Source: Elusimicrobiota bacterium (GTDB lineage: Bacteria > Elusimicrobiota > Elusimicrobia > UBA1565 > UBA9628). Taken from it: a stretch of 64,000 nucleotides of DNA. Position numbers and translations under genes: made by a program. The stretch is from contig JACRDN010000019.1 of NCBI GenBank assembly GCA_016218575.1, forward strand, positions 186,001-250,000, read 5' to 3'. Below the pieces are notes generated by a model, which saw only the letters and a program-made list of their open reading frames with translations, was not told the origin of the DNA and made no database searches. Shown one piece after another: positions 7,665-16,686 of this stretch. Each line of letters starts with the position of its first letter. The first letter of the stretch is position 1.

Positions 7665-9896
7665 ATGGAAACCGAACGCGGCAAAGAACCCAACCGGGTG
7701 GTAGTCTTCACCGGCCCCAAGGAAGGGGTCGGAAAGAGCACGCTCGCCCTGAACCTCGCCTTGGCCTGGGCCGGAAGCCAGAACCGAAAGGTAATCCTGG
7801 TCCACATGGACCCGCTCTGCCGCAACGATTTGAGCTTCCAGTTGGGGGTCAACCCCCCAACCTTGGCCAGCATGGTCCAATTGGCCGGGGACAACCCCAC
7901 GGGCTTAGGAAGGCTCCTGCGCGGCCGCATCCCCATGACCGCGTGGGGGGTGGGGCTCCTGCCCTTGGCCTCCAAGCGCTCCGAGATATTCTCGCTGTCT
8001 CCCCAGCTTATCGTGAAGGTTTTGGGATCGCTCGCGGAGAGTTACGATCTCTTCCTGGACGTCGATCCCTACTTCCCGATGCAGGTCTTCGCCTTCGACC
8101 TGGCCGACCTGGTCTATTGGGTGTGCCTCCCGCAGCGGGGTCATTTCGAGGCCACCTACTCCCTCTTCAACGAGATCAAGGCCCTGCATTTCCCGCTCGA
8201 GAAGTTCGAGGTCGTGGTCAACCAAGCCAACCTCCCCGGGGCCCTGGCCCCCAAGGAGGTGGATAAGTTCTTCCATGCCATGCAGAAGCGGGTGCTGGCC
8301 TACATGCCTTGGGAGGACCTGATTCCCGAGTACGCCAACACTCAGAAAATCGTGGTGGTCGAGTCCATGCAGAGCGATTGGGTCAAATCCTTGCGCCTGG
8401 TCCTGGGCCGCACCATGGAGGTCAAGCCCACGCTCAAGGCCTGGGAGAGCTCGCTTTCCGCCGAGGAGCTTCACCAGGCCGCCGACTTTCTCTGGAGGCC
8501 GGCGGTGGGTGCTGCCGACGGCGCCGGCTCGGCCCGCCCCAAGAGCGCCGCGCCCGCGACAGCGGCATCCACCCCCGTGCCCGAGTTTTGGGATGACCTA
8601 AAGACCAAGCTCCACAAGCTCGTGGTCTCGGCCATGGAAACCGAGCGCATTAGGATCTCCGACGACGCCGGGCAGAACGAGGAGAACCGCAGCAAGGTTT
8701 CCGGGATCATCGAGAACCTCATTCAAAAGGAGTCGAATCTCCCCTTGAGCCGCGCCCAGCGCGAGCAGTTCATCACGGAGCTCGTCGATGAGATCCTGGG
8801 TCTGGGGCCGCTCCAGGCCTTGACCCGCGACCCCTCGGTCAACGAAATCATGGTCAACGCCCACGACAAGATATATATCGAGCGCGCGGGCAAGCTCGTG
8901 CTCCTGCCCATTCGCTTCCGCAACGACGAGCAGGTGATCCAAGTCATCAAGAGGATCGTGGCCCCGATCGGCCGGCGCATCGACGAGTCGGTGCCCCTGG
9001 TGGACGCGCGCTTGAAGGACGGCTCGCGCGTCAACGCCATCATCGCCCCCTTGGCCGTCTCGGGCCCGACGCTCACCATACGCCGCTTCTCGGCCAAGCC
9101 CTTCACCTTCAAGCAGCTCGTGGGCTTCGGGGCCGCCACGCCGGACATGGTGGAGTTCCTCAAGAGCTGCGTCATCCTGCGCAAGAACATCATCATCTCG
9201 GGCGGAACCGGCACCGGAAAGACCACCTTCCTCAATATGCTCTCGAACTTCATCCCCGAGGACGAACGCATCATCACGGTCGAGGACACCGCGGAGCTCA
9301 AGCTCATGCAGGAGCACTGGATCAGGCTCGAGAGCCGCCCCCCCAACATCGAGGGCAAGGGAGAGATCACGATCCGCGACCTCGTCAAGAACTGCCTGCG
9401 CATGCGCCCCGATCGGATCGTGGTCGGCGAGTGCCGCGGCGCCGAGGCCCTGGACATGCTCCAGGCCATGAACACCGGCCACGAGGGTTCGCTGGCCACC
9501 ATCCACGCCAACACCCCCAACGACGCCATCTCTCGCTTGGCCGCCATGTGCTTGATGGCGGGAACCGACCTCCCCATGTCGGTGCTCACCGACATGATCG
9601 CGAGCGCTGTCCACATGTTCGTGCAGCTCACCCGCTTCTCGGACGGCAAGCGCCGCGTGACCTACATCACCGAGGTGACCGGGCGCGACGGCGTCAAGAT
9701 CCTGACCAAGGATATTTTTCGGTTCAACCAAACCACGGTCACCGAGCAGGGCCAGACCATCGGCTATTTCACCGGCTCCGGGCATGTCCCCAGCTTCCAG
9801 GAGGAGTTCAAGCTCAAGGGTTTGAGCGTGCCGACCTCCATTTACAAGGAGACCAAGGATCCCAACGCGCCCGGGCCCGGGCCGAGGTCGCAATGA
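7665..9896 (+). CDS. cpaF: Fused CpaE/TadZ-like ParA domain and CpaF/TadA secretion ATPase
   Basis: A 743-residue two-part protein. Residues about 10-270 form a ParA/MinD-type ATPase with the deviant Walker A GPKEGVGKST (17-26) and DVDPYFP further on, matching CpaE/TadZ, which places the Tad machine in the cell. An Ala/Pro linker (about 285-305) leads to a complete CpaF/TadA hexameric ATPase: Walker A GGTGTGKTT (513-521), Asp box VEDTAEL, Walker B region RIVVGECRGAE (about 584-594) and His box 'TGHEGSLATIHANTPND'. In most Tad loci these are two genes. CpaF powers pilus extension and retraction. The stop overlaps tadB by 4 bases. Confidence 0.93.
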   Translation: METERGKEPNRVVVFTGPKEGVGKSTLALNLALAWAGSQNRKVILVHMDPLCRNDLSFQLGVNPPTLASMVQLAGDNPTGLGRLLRGRIPMTAWGVGLLPLASKRSEIFSLSPQLIVKVLGSLAESYDLFLDVDPYFPMQVFAFDLADLVYWVCLPQRGHFEATYSLFNEIKALHFPLEKFEVVVNQANLPGALAPKEVDKFFHAMQKRVLAYMPWEDLIPEYANTQKIVVVESMQSDWVKSLRLVLGRTMEVKPTLKAWESSLSAEELHQAADFLWRPAVGAADGAGSARPKSAAPATAASTPVPEFWDDLKTKLHKLVVSAMETERIRISDDAGQNEENRSKVSGIIENLIQKESNLPLSRAQREQFITELVDEILGLGPLQALTRDPSVNEIMVNAHDKIYIERAGKLVLLPIRFRNDEQVIQVIKRIVAPIGRRIDESVPLVDARLKDGSRVNAIIAPLAVSGPTLTIRRFSAKPFTFKQLVGFGAATPDMVEFLKSCVILRKNIIISGGTGTGKTTFLNMLSNFIPEDERIITVEDTAELKLMQEHWIRLESRPPNIEGKGEITIRDLVKNCLRMRPDRIVVGECRGAEALDMLQAMNTGHEGSLATIHANTPNDAISRLAAMCLMAGTDLPMSVLTDMIASAVHMFVQLTRFSDGKRRVTYITEVTGRDGVKILTKDIFRFNQTTVTEQGQTIGYFTGSGHVPSFQEEFKLKGLSVPTSIYKETKDPNAPGPGPRSQ

Positions 9897-11428
9897 CGGC
9901 GAGGCTCCTCTTCTTGTCGGCGCTCCTGGGTCTGGCCGCTCCCTTGCGCGCCCAAGTCTTCACCCCGGCCGAGGTCAAGCATTTGGCGGACAAGAACGAC
10001 GGGGCCGAGGCGCGCATGCAGAAGTTCTACCACTACTTCAAGCGCGACCGCGACCCGAGCCTCCCGGTTCCGGCCTGGGTGGACCAGACCTTGGAGGCCA
10101 TGTTGAAAAGGCCGGTTTGGCAGGATCCCGAGGAGGGGATATTGAACGAGGCCCAGCTATGGCAGGCGCCGGCCTCCGTGCTCTACGAGTTTTTCGAGCT
10201 GACCAGGAAGACCTTCCTGCCGGCCGACGGGGGGCAGCTGGCCAACCCAACCTCGCTTATCCGGGATTACGAGGACAACCGCATCCGCTTCCAGATGTCT
10301 TTGGACCGGCTCTACCGGGCGAGACTCGGGAGCTCTCTCTCCGGCCGGGGGCGCTCCGTGATCTCGGACTTTGACCTCATCATCAAGGAGATGGACACCT
10401 TGATGGACGCCCTGACCTCGGGGCGCGTCACCTGCGAGGCCCATGACGACAAGTCCTGCTACAAGCAGGCCGTGATGGCCATCGGGGCCTTGAGCCGCAA
10501 CGCCTATGATGTCCTCCACGCGCCCCCGCGGGGCTACGCCCCGCCGGGATCCGAGAAAAAGGCCTCGCCCGTCGCGGCCTATGTCTTCAAGCTCCTGGGA
10601 ATCCTCCTGATGTTTACGACCGGCTGGCTGGTGGGCAGCCTCAACGAGGCCAAGATCAGCGATTGGGCCGATAAATACAGGGCCAAGGCCAAGGAGTGGG
10701 CCTACGAGTACGAGCGGCAGTTCTTGACCATCAAGATAAACTACCTGGTCGGCGGGCCGGCGGCCTTGGGCCTGCTCATCGGGATACTGACCTTCGACCC
10801 CTTCGGCTTCGTCATTTTTTCGGGCTTCGGGATTTACTGCGGGCTGATCCTTCCCGGCTGGCTTCTGCGCAACATCCGATTTAGGCGCGGCATGAAATGC
10901 GAGGCCCAGCTCATGGACGCCATGATCTTGATGTCCAACGGACTTAAGTCCGGCATAGATCTTGTGCAGTGCATCGAGCTCGTCCAGAGAGACCTCCAGC
11001 CCCCGATCTCCGAGGAGTTCGGCCTTTGCATCAAGAATTACCAGCTCGGGACTCCCTTGGAGAGGGCCCTGGAAGGAGTGGAGGAGCGGGTGCAGAGCCG
11101 GCTTCTTTCCTACATGATCAAGGCCGTGGTCATTCAGCGGACCGTGGGAGGAAACCTCACCAAGATCTTCGACCGCATCGTTGATAACATACGCGAGGAG
11201 TCCAAGCTCGTGGAAAAGACCGCCGCGCTCACGGCCCAGCAGCGCATCCAGGCGATCGTGGTCGGGATCATGCCCTGGGTCATGCTCATCGTGATGTTCC
11301 TGTTCCAGCCGGGCCCCATGAAGGAGTTCTACTTCACGGGCCTGGGGTTCATGGTGCTTCTCTTCTGCACGGTCTGGATCGCCATCGGCATGAAGGTCGT
11401 CAATAAGCTGGGAGACATCCAGGTTTAG
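9893..11428 (+). CDS. tadB: TadB-like pilus platform protein with exported N-terminal extension
   Basis: The 511-residue protein starts at the ATGA overlap with cpaF. It opens with a signal peptide (cleavage near LRAQVF) and about 200 residues of predicted periplasmic helix containing two Cys. A membrane helix near residue 226 and a cytosolic helical stretch follow. The T2SF domain (from about 337, 'AQLMDAMILMSNGLKSGIDL') and two closing helices resemble TadB/GspF. Ordinary TadB is near 300 residues, so the exported extension is unusual. It forms the inner-membrane platform with TadC. Confidence 0.88.
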   Translation: MTARLLFLSALLGLAAPLRAQVFTPAEVKHLADKNDGAEARMQKFYHYFKRDRDPSLPVPAWVDQTLEAMLKRPVWQDPEEGILNEAQLWQAPASVLYEFFELTRKTFLPADGGQLANPTSLIRDYEDNRIRFQMSLDRLYRARLGSSLSGRGRSVISDFDLIIKEMDTLMDALTSGRVTCEAHDDKSCYKQAVMAIGALSRNAYDVLHAPPRGYAPPGSEKKASPVAAYVFKLLGILLMFTTGWLVGSLNEAKISDWADKYRAKAKEWAYEYERQFLTIKINYLVGGPAALGLLIGILTFDPFGFVIFSGFGIYCGLILPGWLLRNIRFRRGMKCEAQLMDAMILMSNGLKSGIDLVQCIELVQRDLQPPISEEFGLCIKNYQLGTPLERALEGVEERVQSRLLSYMIKAVVIQRTVGGNLTKIFDRIVDNIREESKLVEKTAALTAQQRIQAIVVGIMPWVMLIVMFLFQPGPMKEFYFTGLGFMVLLFCTVWIAIGMKVVNKLGDIQV

Positions 11429-11429
11429 C

Positions 11430-12326
11430 ATGAACGACCAATTCCTCCACTATTTTCTCCTGGTCGTCGGGGTCCTGGGCTCGGTCGCGGCCTACACCGC
11501 GGCCCACAGGCTCCTGTCCCCGCCTCCGGAGGAGGACGCTTCCGACCTCTCCAGGCTCGCCGGCAAGCAGGTCGGCACCACCTCGGCCTTCTCGAGCTTG
11601 AACCCCAAGGGGAGCGCCCTCGACCGCCTGGACCTTTTCCTCCTGAGGGCCTTCCATCTGGATGTCAGGCTCGAGGAGCTCTACATGATGATGGGTCGGC
11701 CGGAAAAACCCACTCCCCTCCAGATGCTGCACATGAAGGAGCTGGCGGCCCTGGGTTTCGCGGGCCTAGCTTATCTTCTCACCGACTCGCTCTTCTCCGT
11801 GGTTTTCTCGGCCTTGGGCTTCATCCTGCCGGATCTTGTCTTCAGCTCACGGATCCGCGCGCGCCAGACAGAGATCATGCGCAACTTCCCGACCTTGGTG
11901 GATTTGGCGGCCTTGACCATCGAGGCCGGCCTCGACTACATGAACGCCTTCGACAGGATACTGAAAAGCTCGAAAAAGAAGACCGAGCTCGAGCTCGAGA
12001 TGGGCAAGGTCATCAACGAGATTTCGCTCGGCTACTCCCGCCGGGACGCATTGAAGCGCCTGGCCCTGCGCACGGGCCTGCAGGAGATCCGCTCCTTCGT
12101 TGGGCTCATCGTCCAGTCCGACGAGCTAGGCACGAGCCTGGTCGAGCTCCTGCGCAATTACGCCGCGGACATGCGCTTCAGGCGCCTGAACAAGGCGGAG
12201 AAGCTCGCGGCCCAGGCCTCGACCAAGATGCTCATCCCGCTTTTCATCTTCATTTTCCCGACCGTCTTCATCATGATGCTGGCTCCCATGATGAAATCCC
12301 TCATGTCGGGGGGGCTGGGGTTCTGA
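11430..12326 (+). CDS. tadC: TadC-like pilus platform protein
   Basis: The 298-residue protein has an N-terminal membrane helix, two helices in the middle (about 105-145), a T2SF domain starting near residue 151 ('RNFPTLVDLAALTIEAGLDY') and a C-terminal hydrophobic pair. The order, size and position directly after tadB fit TadC. It begins one base after the tadB stop, and its stop overlaps the next start (TGATG). It is expected to work with TadB as the inner-membrane platform. Confidence 0.9.
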   Translation: MNDQFLHYFLLVVGVLGSVAAYTAAHRLLSPPPEEDASDLSRLAGKQVGTTSAFSSLNPKGSALDRLDLFLLRAFHLDVRLEELYMMMGRPEKPTPLQMLHMKELAALGFAGLAYLLTDSLFSVVFSALGFILPDLVFSSRIRARQTEIMRNFPTLVDLAALTIEAGLDYMNAFDRILKSSKKKTELELEMGKVINEISLGYSRRDALKRLALRTGLQEIRSFVGLIVQSDELGTSLVELLRNYAADMRFRRLNKAEKLAAQASTKMLIPLFIFIFPTVFIMMLAPMMKSLMSGGLGF

Positions 12327-13675
12327 TGAAGGCTGATAACGCCAGGCTGGCGCTATTAATAACGGCACTCTTCAGCCTCGGCGCAGGCTCGGCCATGGCC
12401 GAGCCTGCGCCTCAGCGACTAAAGGACGCCGACTCCCTGTTTCTCGACATGTCCCACGTCAACCTCGGCACCATCAACTCCGAAGAGGACAAGAAGAAGT
12501 ACATCTACTCGATCCAGCTCGAAAAGGCCCGCATCATGCGCAAGACCCTCAAGGGGGTCTACGAGAACGCCTTCGACCTCTACAAGAGCGGGCAGTACGA
12601 GGGCAGCCGGGAGCTTACCTCGGAGATCCTGAAGATCGACCCGGCCCACGAGGACGCGGCCATCCTCCAGCGCGCGGCCATGGACTTGAACGGCTCGCCC
12701 CGGCCCCGCTTCTCCGAGAGAAAGCTCGTCGAGGATAAGTTCGAGGAGGGGATGGCCCTTTACCGCCAGGGGCGCCTTGTCGAGGCGGCCGGGCGCTGGG
12801 AGGAATCGGTCAAGCTTGCCCCGGGCAATCTCAAGGCTCGCTACTGGCTCAAGAAGGCTCGCGGCGAGATGGCGGAGGATCACTTTACGCGCGGCCAGAA
12901 GGCCTACCGACAGCACCGCTTGCGGGAAGCCCTCGACCAGTGGTACGCGGCCTTGGTCCTCAACCCCAAGTATCCCAAGCTCTCGGCCGCCATCGCCAAG
13001 GTCGAGGCCGAGGCCCGCGAGGCAGAGGCCAACGAGAAGCTGCAGGCTGCGCTCAACCTTTACAGCCAGGGGGAGGTGGCCGAGTCCTTGAAGATGCTCG
13101 ACAAGGTCCTCGAGGCCGGCCCCGGCAACGCCAAGGCCCAGAAGCTCCAGGCCGAGATCCGCTCGGAGATGGCCAGCCAGCACGTGGCCCAGGGCCGCCA
13201 GTTCTACGAGGGCCGCAAGTACACCGAGGCCATCGCCCAATGGAAGGCGGCCTTGACCTACGGCTATGATCCCAAGGCCGCGGACCAGCTCATCGCCCGG
13301 GCCAAGGAGCAGATGCGCCGCGAAGAGACGGCCAAGAAGCGGGCGGTGGAGCTGGCCAAGGAGCGGGAGGAGGCGGCCAAGAAGGAGGCCGAGGAGGCGG
13401 CCAAGAAGGAAGCCGAGGAGAAGGCCAAGAAGGAGGCCGAGGCCAAGGCCGGCGGCGAGGCCGTTGGGGTGGGCGCGCCCGCCGCGGGCGGGGTCTCCGA
13501 GGACGCCAAGCGATCCTCGCAGCAGCACTACCTTTCTGGAGTGATCTTCTTCCAGAAGGGAGACTATGACAAGGCCCGCGACGAGTGGGGCCTGGCCAAG
13601 CAGCTCGACCCTTCCAACTCCGACGCCCAGGCGGGCCTGGAGCGCATCGAGAAGGTCCTGAGCGGAGGGCAATGA
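12326..13675 (+). CDS. TPR-repeat exported protein (TadD-like position)
   Basis: A 449-residue protein with a signal peptide (cleavage near AMAEPAP) and at least six TPR-like helix pairs (FDLYKSGQYEGS, MALYRQGRLVEAA, QKAYRQHRLREAL, LNLYSQGEVAES, RQFYEGRKYTEAI, VIFFQKGDYDKAR). A TolA-like stretch of K/E/A helix lies near residues 335-375, between the fifth and last TPR. In Tad operons a TPR protein (TadD) acts as an assembly factor, and this gene sits in that position, but TadD is usually a shorter lipoprotein. The repeat type is clear; the exact role is inferred. Confidence 0.8.
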   Translation: MKADNARLALLITALFSLGAGSAMAEPAPQRLKDADSLFLDMSHVNLGTINSEEDKKKYIYSIQLEKARIMRKTLKGVYENAFDLYKSGQYEGSRELTSEILKIDPAHEDAAILQRAAMDLNGSPRPRFSERKLVEDKFEEGMALYRQGRLVEAAGRWEESVKLAPGNLKARYWLKKARGEMAEDHFTRGQKAYRQHRLREALDQWYAALVLNPKYPKLSAAIAKVEAEAREAEANEKLQAALNLYSQGEVAESLKMLDKVLEAGPGNAKAQKLQAEIRSEMASQHVAQGRQFYEGRKYTEAIAQWKAALTYGYDPKAADQLIARAKEQMRREETAKKRAVELAKEREEAAKKEAEEAAKKEAEEKAKKEAEAKAGGEAVGVGAPAAGGVSEDAKRSSQQHYLSGVIFFQKGDYDKARDEWGLAKQLDPSNSDAQAGLERIEKVLSGGQ

Positions 13676-14790
13676 GGCTTTCCTCGAAGTGGTTCTTGTG
13701 GTTCGCCGGGATCGGCGTTTACGTCATGTTCCTGGGGGGCATCTTCTATTACAACCTCTTCAAGTGGACCTTCGATGAGAAGCTCAAGCAGGAGTCCATC
13801 GACATGGTCCGCCTCTACGCCCCGACCTTGATCAATGGGCTCAGCCGCAATCAGAGCGCGATCTCCATGGACGAGTTCGACACGGTCACGCGCTTCTCCA
13901 AGGACGACCGAGTCGCGGCCCTTTTGTATCTCAACAAGTACGGGGAGGTGCGCTGGTTCCGTGATCCGAGCGAAATCACCAAGACCTTCGACGAGTTCAC
14001 CAAGAGAATCGCTCTTCCCACCGACGCCATCGAGCAGGCCTGGCTTTCGAAGTCCCCCGTGATCCGCGCGGTGCCCAACCTGCCGATGTACGACATCGCC
14101 ATCCCCCTGGCCTTGAGGGGGGACGTCCTGGGCGTGCTCAACATCCAGGTCAGCCGCGCCGGCGTGGTCAAGGTCATCAACAAGGCCATGAACAAGTACG
14201 CCATCGGCGCCGTCGGAGTGCTCCTGCTCCTCGGAATTCCCCTCTATTTTTTTCTCCATCATTTCGTCATCAACCCCCTCTTGAGCCTTCGCGACGCGGT
14301 GGAGGCCATTTCCTTCAAGACCTTGGAGCTGAAGTATCCGCCCCGAAATGATGAGATCGGCGAGGTCGCCGGCATTTTCAGCGTATTCCTCTCCAAGGTC
14401 AAGGCTGAGATCGCCAACGCCATGGTCAAGGAGAAGCAGCGCGGGGCCGCCGAGGCGCGCTGGTGGCAGTCCATCCTCATGGCCATCGTGTCGAAGAACC
14501 ACAGGGCCATCGTGGTGGACGAAGACAACACCGTGCTCTACACCAACTTCGCGGTGACCGGGACCGTGGCCGAGGCCAAGCTCCACCTTTTGGACGTCAT
14601 CGATAGCCAGCAGCAGGACGTCCTTAGGCTGGTCGGCGTGGCCTTGGACCGCCCCAACCAGCTCGTAGAGGCCGACACAACCTTCCGCTCCGAGCCCTGC
14701 CACGTCAAGGCCGTTCACCTCGAGGAAGAGGGGGAGCTGCGCCGCACCCTCATTCTCTTCGAGCCCAAGCAGGTCGGCGTCCGGATTTAA
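13672..14790 (+). CDS. Membrane sensor protein with HAMP domain and degenerate PAS-like tail
   Basis: The 372-residue protein starts with the ATGA overlap of the TPR gene. It has a membrane helix (residues about 8-27), an extracytoplasmic region of about 150 residues with a single-Cache/PAS-like look, a second helix (about 182-205), a HAMP region, and a cytosolic part carrying 'VSKNHRAIVVDEDNTVLYTN', which resembles a PAS core. No kinase, cyclase or methyl-accepting motif is visible, so it is a sensor without its own output. The overlap with the Tad operon suggests it reports envelope or pilus state to the kinases downstream. Confidence 0.75.
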   Translation: MRLSSKWFLWFAGIGVYVMFLGGIFYYNLFKWTFDEKLKQESIDMVRLYAPTLINGLSRNQSAISMDEFDTVTRFSKDDRVAALLYLNKYGEVRWFRDPSEITKTFDEFTKRIALPTDAIEQAWLSKSPVIRAVPNLPMYDIAIPLALRGDVLGVLNIQVSRAGVVKVINKAMNKYAIGAVGVLLLLGIPLYFFLHHFVINPLLSLRDAVEAISFKTLELKYPPRNDEIGEVAGIFSVFLSKVKAEIANAMVKEKQRGAAEARWWQSILMAIVSKNHRAIVVDEDNTVLYTNFAVTGTVAEAKLHLLDVIDSQQQDVLRLVGVALDRPNQLVEADTTFRSEPCHVKAVHLEEEGELRRTLILFEPKQVGVRI

Positions 14791-14794
14791 GTCC

Positions 14795-14814
14795 GCGGGC
14801 GGCTTGCCGCCCGC
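14795..14814 (+). terminator. Strong GC hairpin ending the Tad operon
   Basis: GCGGGCGGC, TT, GCCGCCCGC form a perfect 9-bp stem 5 bases after the sensor stop, followed by a pyrimidine-rich tail without a clear T-run. It may be a weak intrinsic terminator or an RNA 3'-end stabiliser. The rest of the gap to 14903 is AT-rich and may hold a promoter for the signalling block (TTTACT, 17 bases, TAATCT), but that is weak. Confidence 0.45.
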
Positions 14815-14902
14815 GCCTTCTCTCGTGTCGTCGTCCTGGAAGAATGCGGGCTTCTCTGGAAATTTTCTTTACTTTTGCATTAAGTATTGTTAATCTCTCA
14901 AA

Positions 14903-15334
14903 ATGAGCTACCAAGTCAAGAGAATCGACCCATTTTGGCACACTCATCCCATGATTCCGACGGCCGTGGCCATCGGGCTCATGTGCGGGGTCGCTGGCTA
15001 CCTGCGCCAGCTGTTGCCGGTGACCATCGGGGGCGTTGCGATCGCGGCCTTGGCCATATTCTTCGCGGCGCGGCCCGCCTTATCGGCCCTTTTCGCGACC
15101 ATGGGATTCTTGGGTGGAGCGGTCAAGTTCCTCCTGATTCCCGCCATCGACGTCGTGAGCATGAGCCTCAAACTCAAGATTCTTTCCATGCTGATCTTCG
15201 TCCTTTTTTACATGGTTCTGATGAACGCCCTGGTCCTTGTGGTGGCCGTTCTCTACAACCTCTACGCCGGGGCTCTGGGCTGGGGGGGGGTGCGCCTGGA
15301 GCTTGAGGCCGCGACGGAGGCGGAGAGCGCCTGA
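14903..15334 (+). CDS. Small multi-span membrane protein, unknown function
   Basis: A 143-residue protein with four likely membrane helices (about 17-33, 37-56, 60-85 and 95-118) and an acidic C-terminal tail. No known domain is recognised. The stop overlaps the start of the OmpR-type regulator (TGATG), so the two are co-translated. A role as membrane partner of that regulator is possible but unproven. Confidence 0.75.
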   Translation: MSYQVKRIDPFWHTHPMIPTAVAIGLMCGVAGYLRQLLPVTIGGVAIAALAIFFAARPALSALFATMGFLGGAVKFLLIPAIDVVSMSLKLKILSMLIFVLFYMVLMNALVLVVAVLYNLYAGALGWGGVRLELEAATEAESA

Positions 15335-16176
15335 TGCGCATCAACGTTGTCTACGCCAGCCGCGAGCCCAACCGCGCCGGAGCCATCTTGGAGGCTCTTT
15401 CCGGAAGCGGGATGTCGGTGACGACGGCGCAGAAGGCCAAGGAAGTCCTGGGCCTTCTAGCCCACCGCGGCTGCGACCTGCTTCTGGTCGGCCAGAAACT
15501 GGCCGACGACGAGGGCGTGAGTCTCGTCAAGACCCTGCGCGCCAAGGCCCAGACCAAGCAGCTCCCCATCGTGGCTTTGGTCGAGCACGCCGAGGCTCCC
15601 GCTGGCCCGGATAAGCCCAGGAACACGGCCTACGCCCTTTTCAGCCAAAAGACGGCGGAGACCATGAAGCGGCTCGAGAGCAACTCCGCGCATCCCGGGG
15701 CGGGAGTCGTTGCCCCGGGGGCCTTCGCCCGAGACAGGGTCTCCCTGCGCCTGGCCTTCTTCCAGGCTGGGGCCGACGAGTGCCTTTCCCTCAACTGGGA
15801 CATGGCCGAGTGCATCGCCCGCATTAAGGCCGTGCTGCGCCGAACCCAAGTGAGCAGTTCTGAGGAAGTTATTCAAATGGGCGAGATCGAGCTCAACCTC
15901 ACCAGCTACACCTTGCACGTCGCGGGCAAGAAGGTCCCGCTCACCTCCAAGGAGCTCGACCTCCTCTATGTTTTCCTGAGTTCGGCCAACCGGGTCTTGA
16001 GCCGCCCCTATCTCATCGAGCGCGTTTGGGGCTACAATTATTTCGGTTCGCCGCGAACCGTGGACGTCCATGTGCGCCGTCTGCGCGAGAAGCTGGGCCC
16101 CGCCGCGCGCTTCATCACGACGATTCCCTGCGTGGGCTACAAGCTGATTCCGCCGGGCGCGGAAATGCGGAGGTAG
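15334..16176 (+). CDS. OmpR/PhoB-type regulator with degenerate receiver (pseudo-receiver)
   Basis: The 280-residue protein has an N-terminal receiver-like fold (1-165) and a C-terminal winged-helix DNA-binding domain with the OmpR signature LTSKELDLLYVF...RPYLIERVWG and 'SPRTVDVHVRRLREKLGP', ending in TTIPCVGYKL. The receiver lacks the usual acidic pair after beta1 (YASREP instead of DDD) and has Gly53 where the phospho-acceptor Asp should be (DLLLVGQKL). A 45-residue insert lies between beta4 and beta5. It is therefore probably not controlled by phosphorylation. It is coupled to the small membrane protein upstream. Confidence 0.88.
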   Translation: MRINVVYASREPNRAGAILEALSGSGMSVTTAQKAKEVLGLLAHRGCDLLLVGQKLADDEGVSLVKTLRAKAQTKQLPIVALVEHAEAPAGPDKPRNTAYALFSQKTAETMKRLESNSAHPGAGVVAPGAFARDRVSLRLAFFQAGADECLSLNWDMAECIARIKAVLRRTQVSSSEEVIQMGEIELNLTSYTLHVAGKKVPLTSKELDLLYVFLSSANRVLSRPYLIERVWGYNYFGSPRTVDVHVRRLREKLGPAARFITTIPCVGYKLIPPGAEMRR

Positions 16177-16177
16177 C

Positions 16178-16564
16178 ATGACCAGCAACGCCAAAGCCCC
16201 CAAACTTTTGATCATTGACGACGACGCGCATCTCAGGGAGAGCCTGGCCGAGGTCCTGGAGCTCGAGGGCTTCGAGTGCCACCAGGCCGGGGCGGCCCAG
16301 CCCGGCATCGCGGCAGCCGGTAAGCTGAACCCCGACGTCGTCATCATGGACATCCAGCTTCCCGACTCATCGGGCTTCCAGATATGCCAGGAGCTGCGCA
16401 AGAGGTCCAAGACCACCATTCTCATCATGATGACCGGGCGCTTTCTCTCCGCCGAGGAGAAGAAACAGGGCTTCGAGCTCGGGGCCGATGAATATATGAC
16501 CAAGCCCTTCGATCTGGCCGAGCTTTCCATCCGCATCCGCCAGCTTTTGTCCCGGAATCAATAA
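16178..16564 (+). CDS. Single-domain response regulator (CheY-like)
   Basis: The 128-residue protein is a lone receiver with a full active site: acidic residues DDD at 14-16, phospho-acceptor D58 (DVVIMDIQLPD), Thr in MMTGR and Lys in TKPF. It has no output domain, so it is likely a phosphotransfer or protein-interaction element. It starts one base after the pseudo-receiver regulator. Its stop codon forms the first bases of a palindromic repeat. The kinase encoded next is an obvious phospho-donor. Confidence 0.9.
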   Translation: MTSNAKAPKLLIIDDDAHLRESLAEVLELEGFECHQAGAAQPGIAAAGKLNPDVVIMDIQLPDSSGFQICQELRKRSKTTILIMMTGRFLSAEEKKQGFELGADEYMTKPFDLAELSIRIRQLLSRNQ

Positions 16565-16632
16565 TTCGGTGACAGTTACCGAATTCCTTCAAATGGAGAA
16601 TGTAGACGGAATTCGGTAACTGTCACCGAATT
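16563..16632 (+). repeat. REP-like inverted repeat (GGTGACAGTTACC type), copy 1
   Basis: AATTCGGTGACAGTTACC at 16563-16580 begins a unit that is itself near-palindromic, and an inverted copy ends at 16632. A second, very similar element lies at 21453-21512. Both begin on the stop codon of the gene before them. Confidence 0.85.
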
Positions 16633-16686
16633 ATCACCGGATTATCCGAAACATATTCTTAATTTCATTGTCGTAAACTGTCCTGG

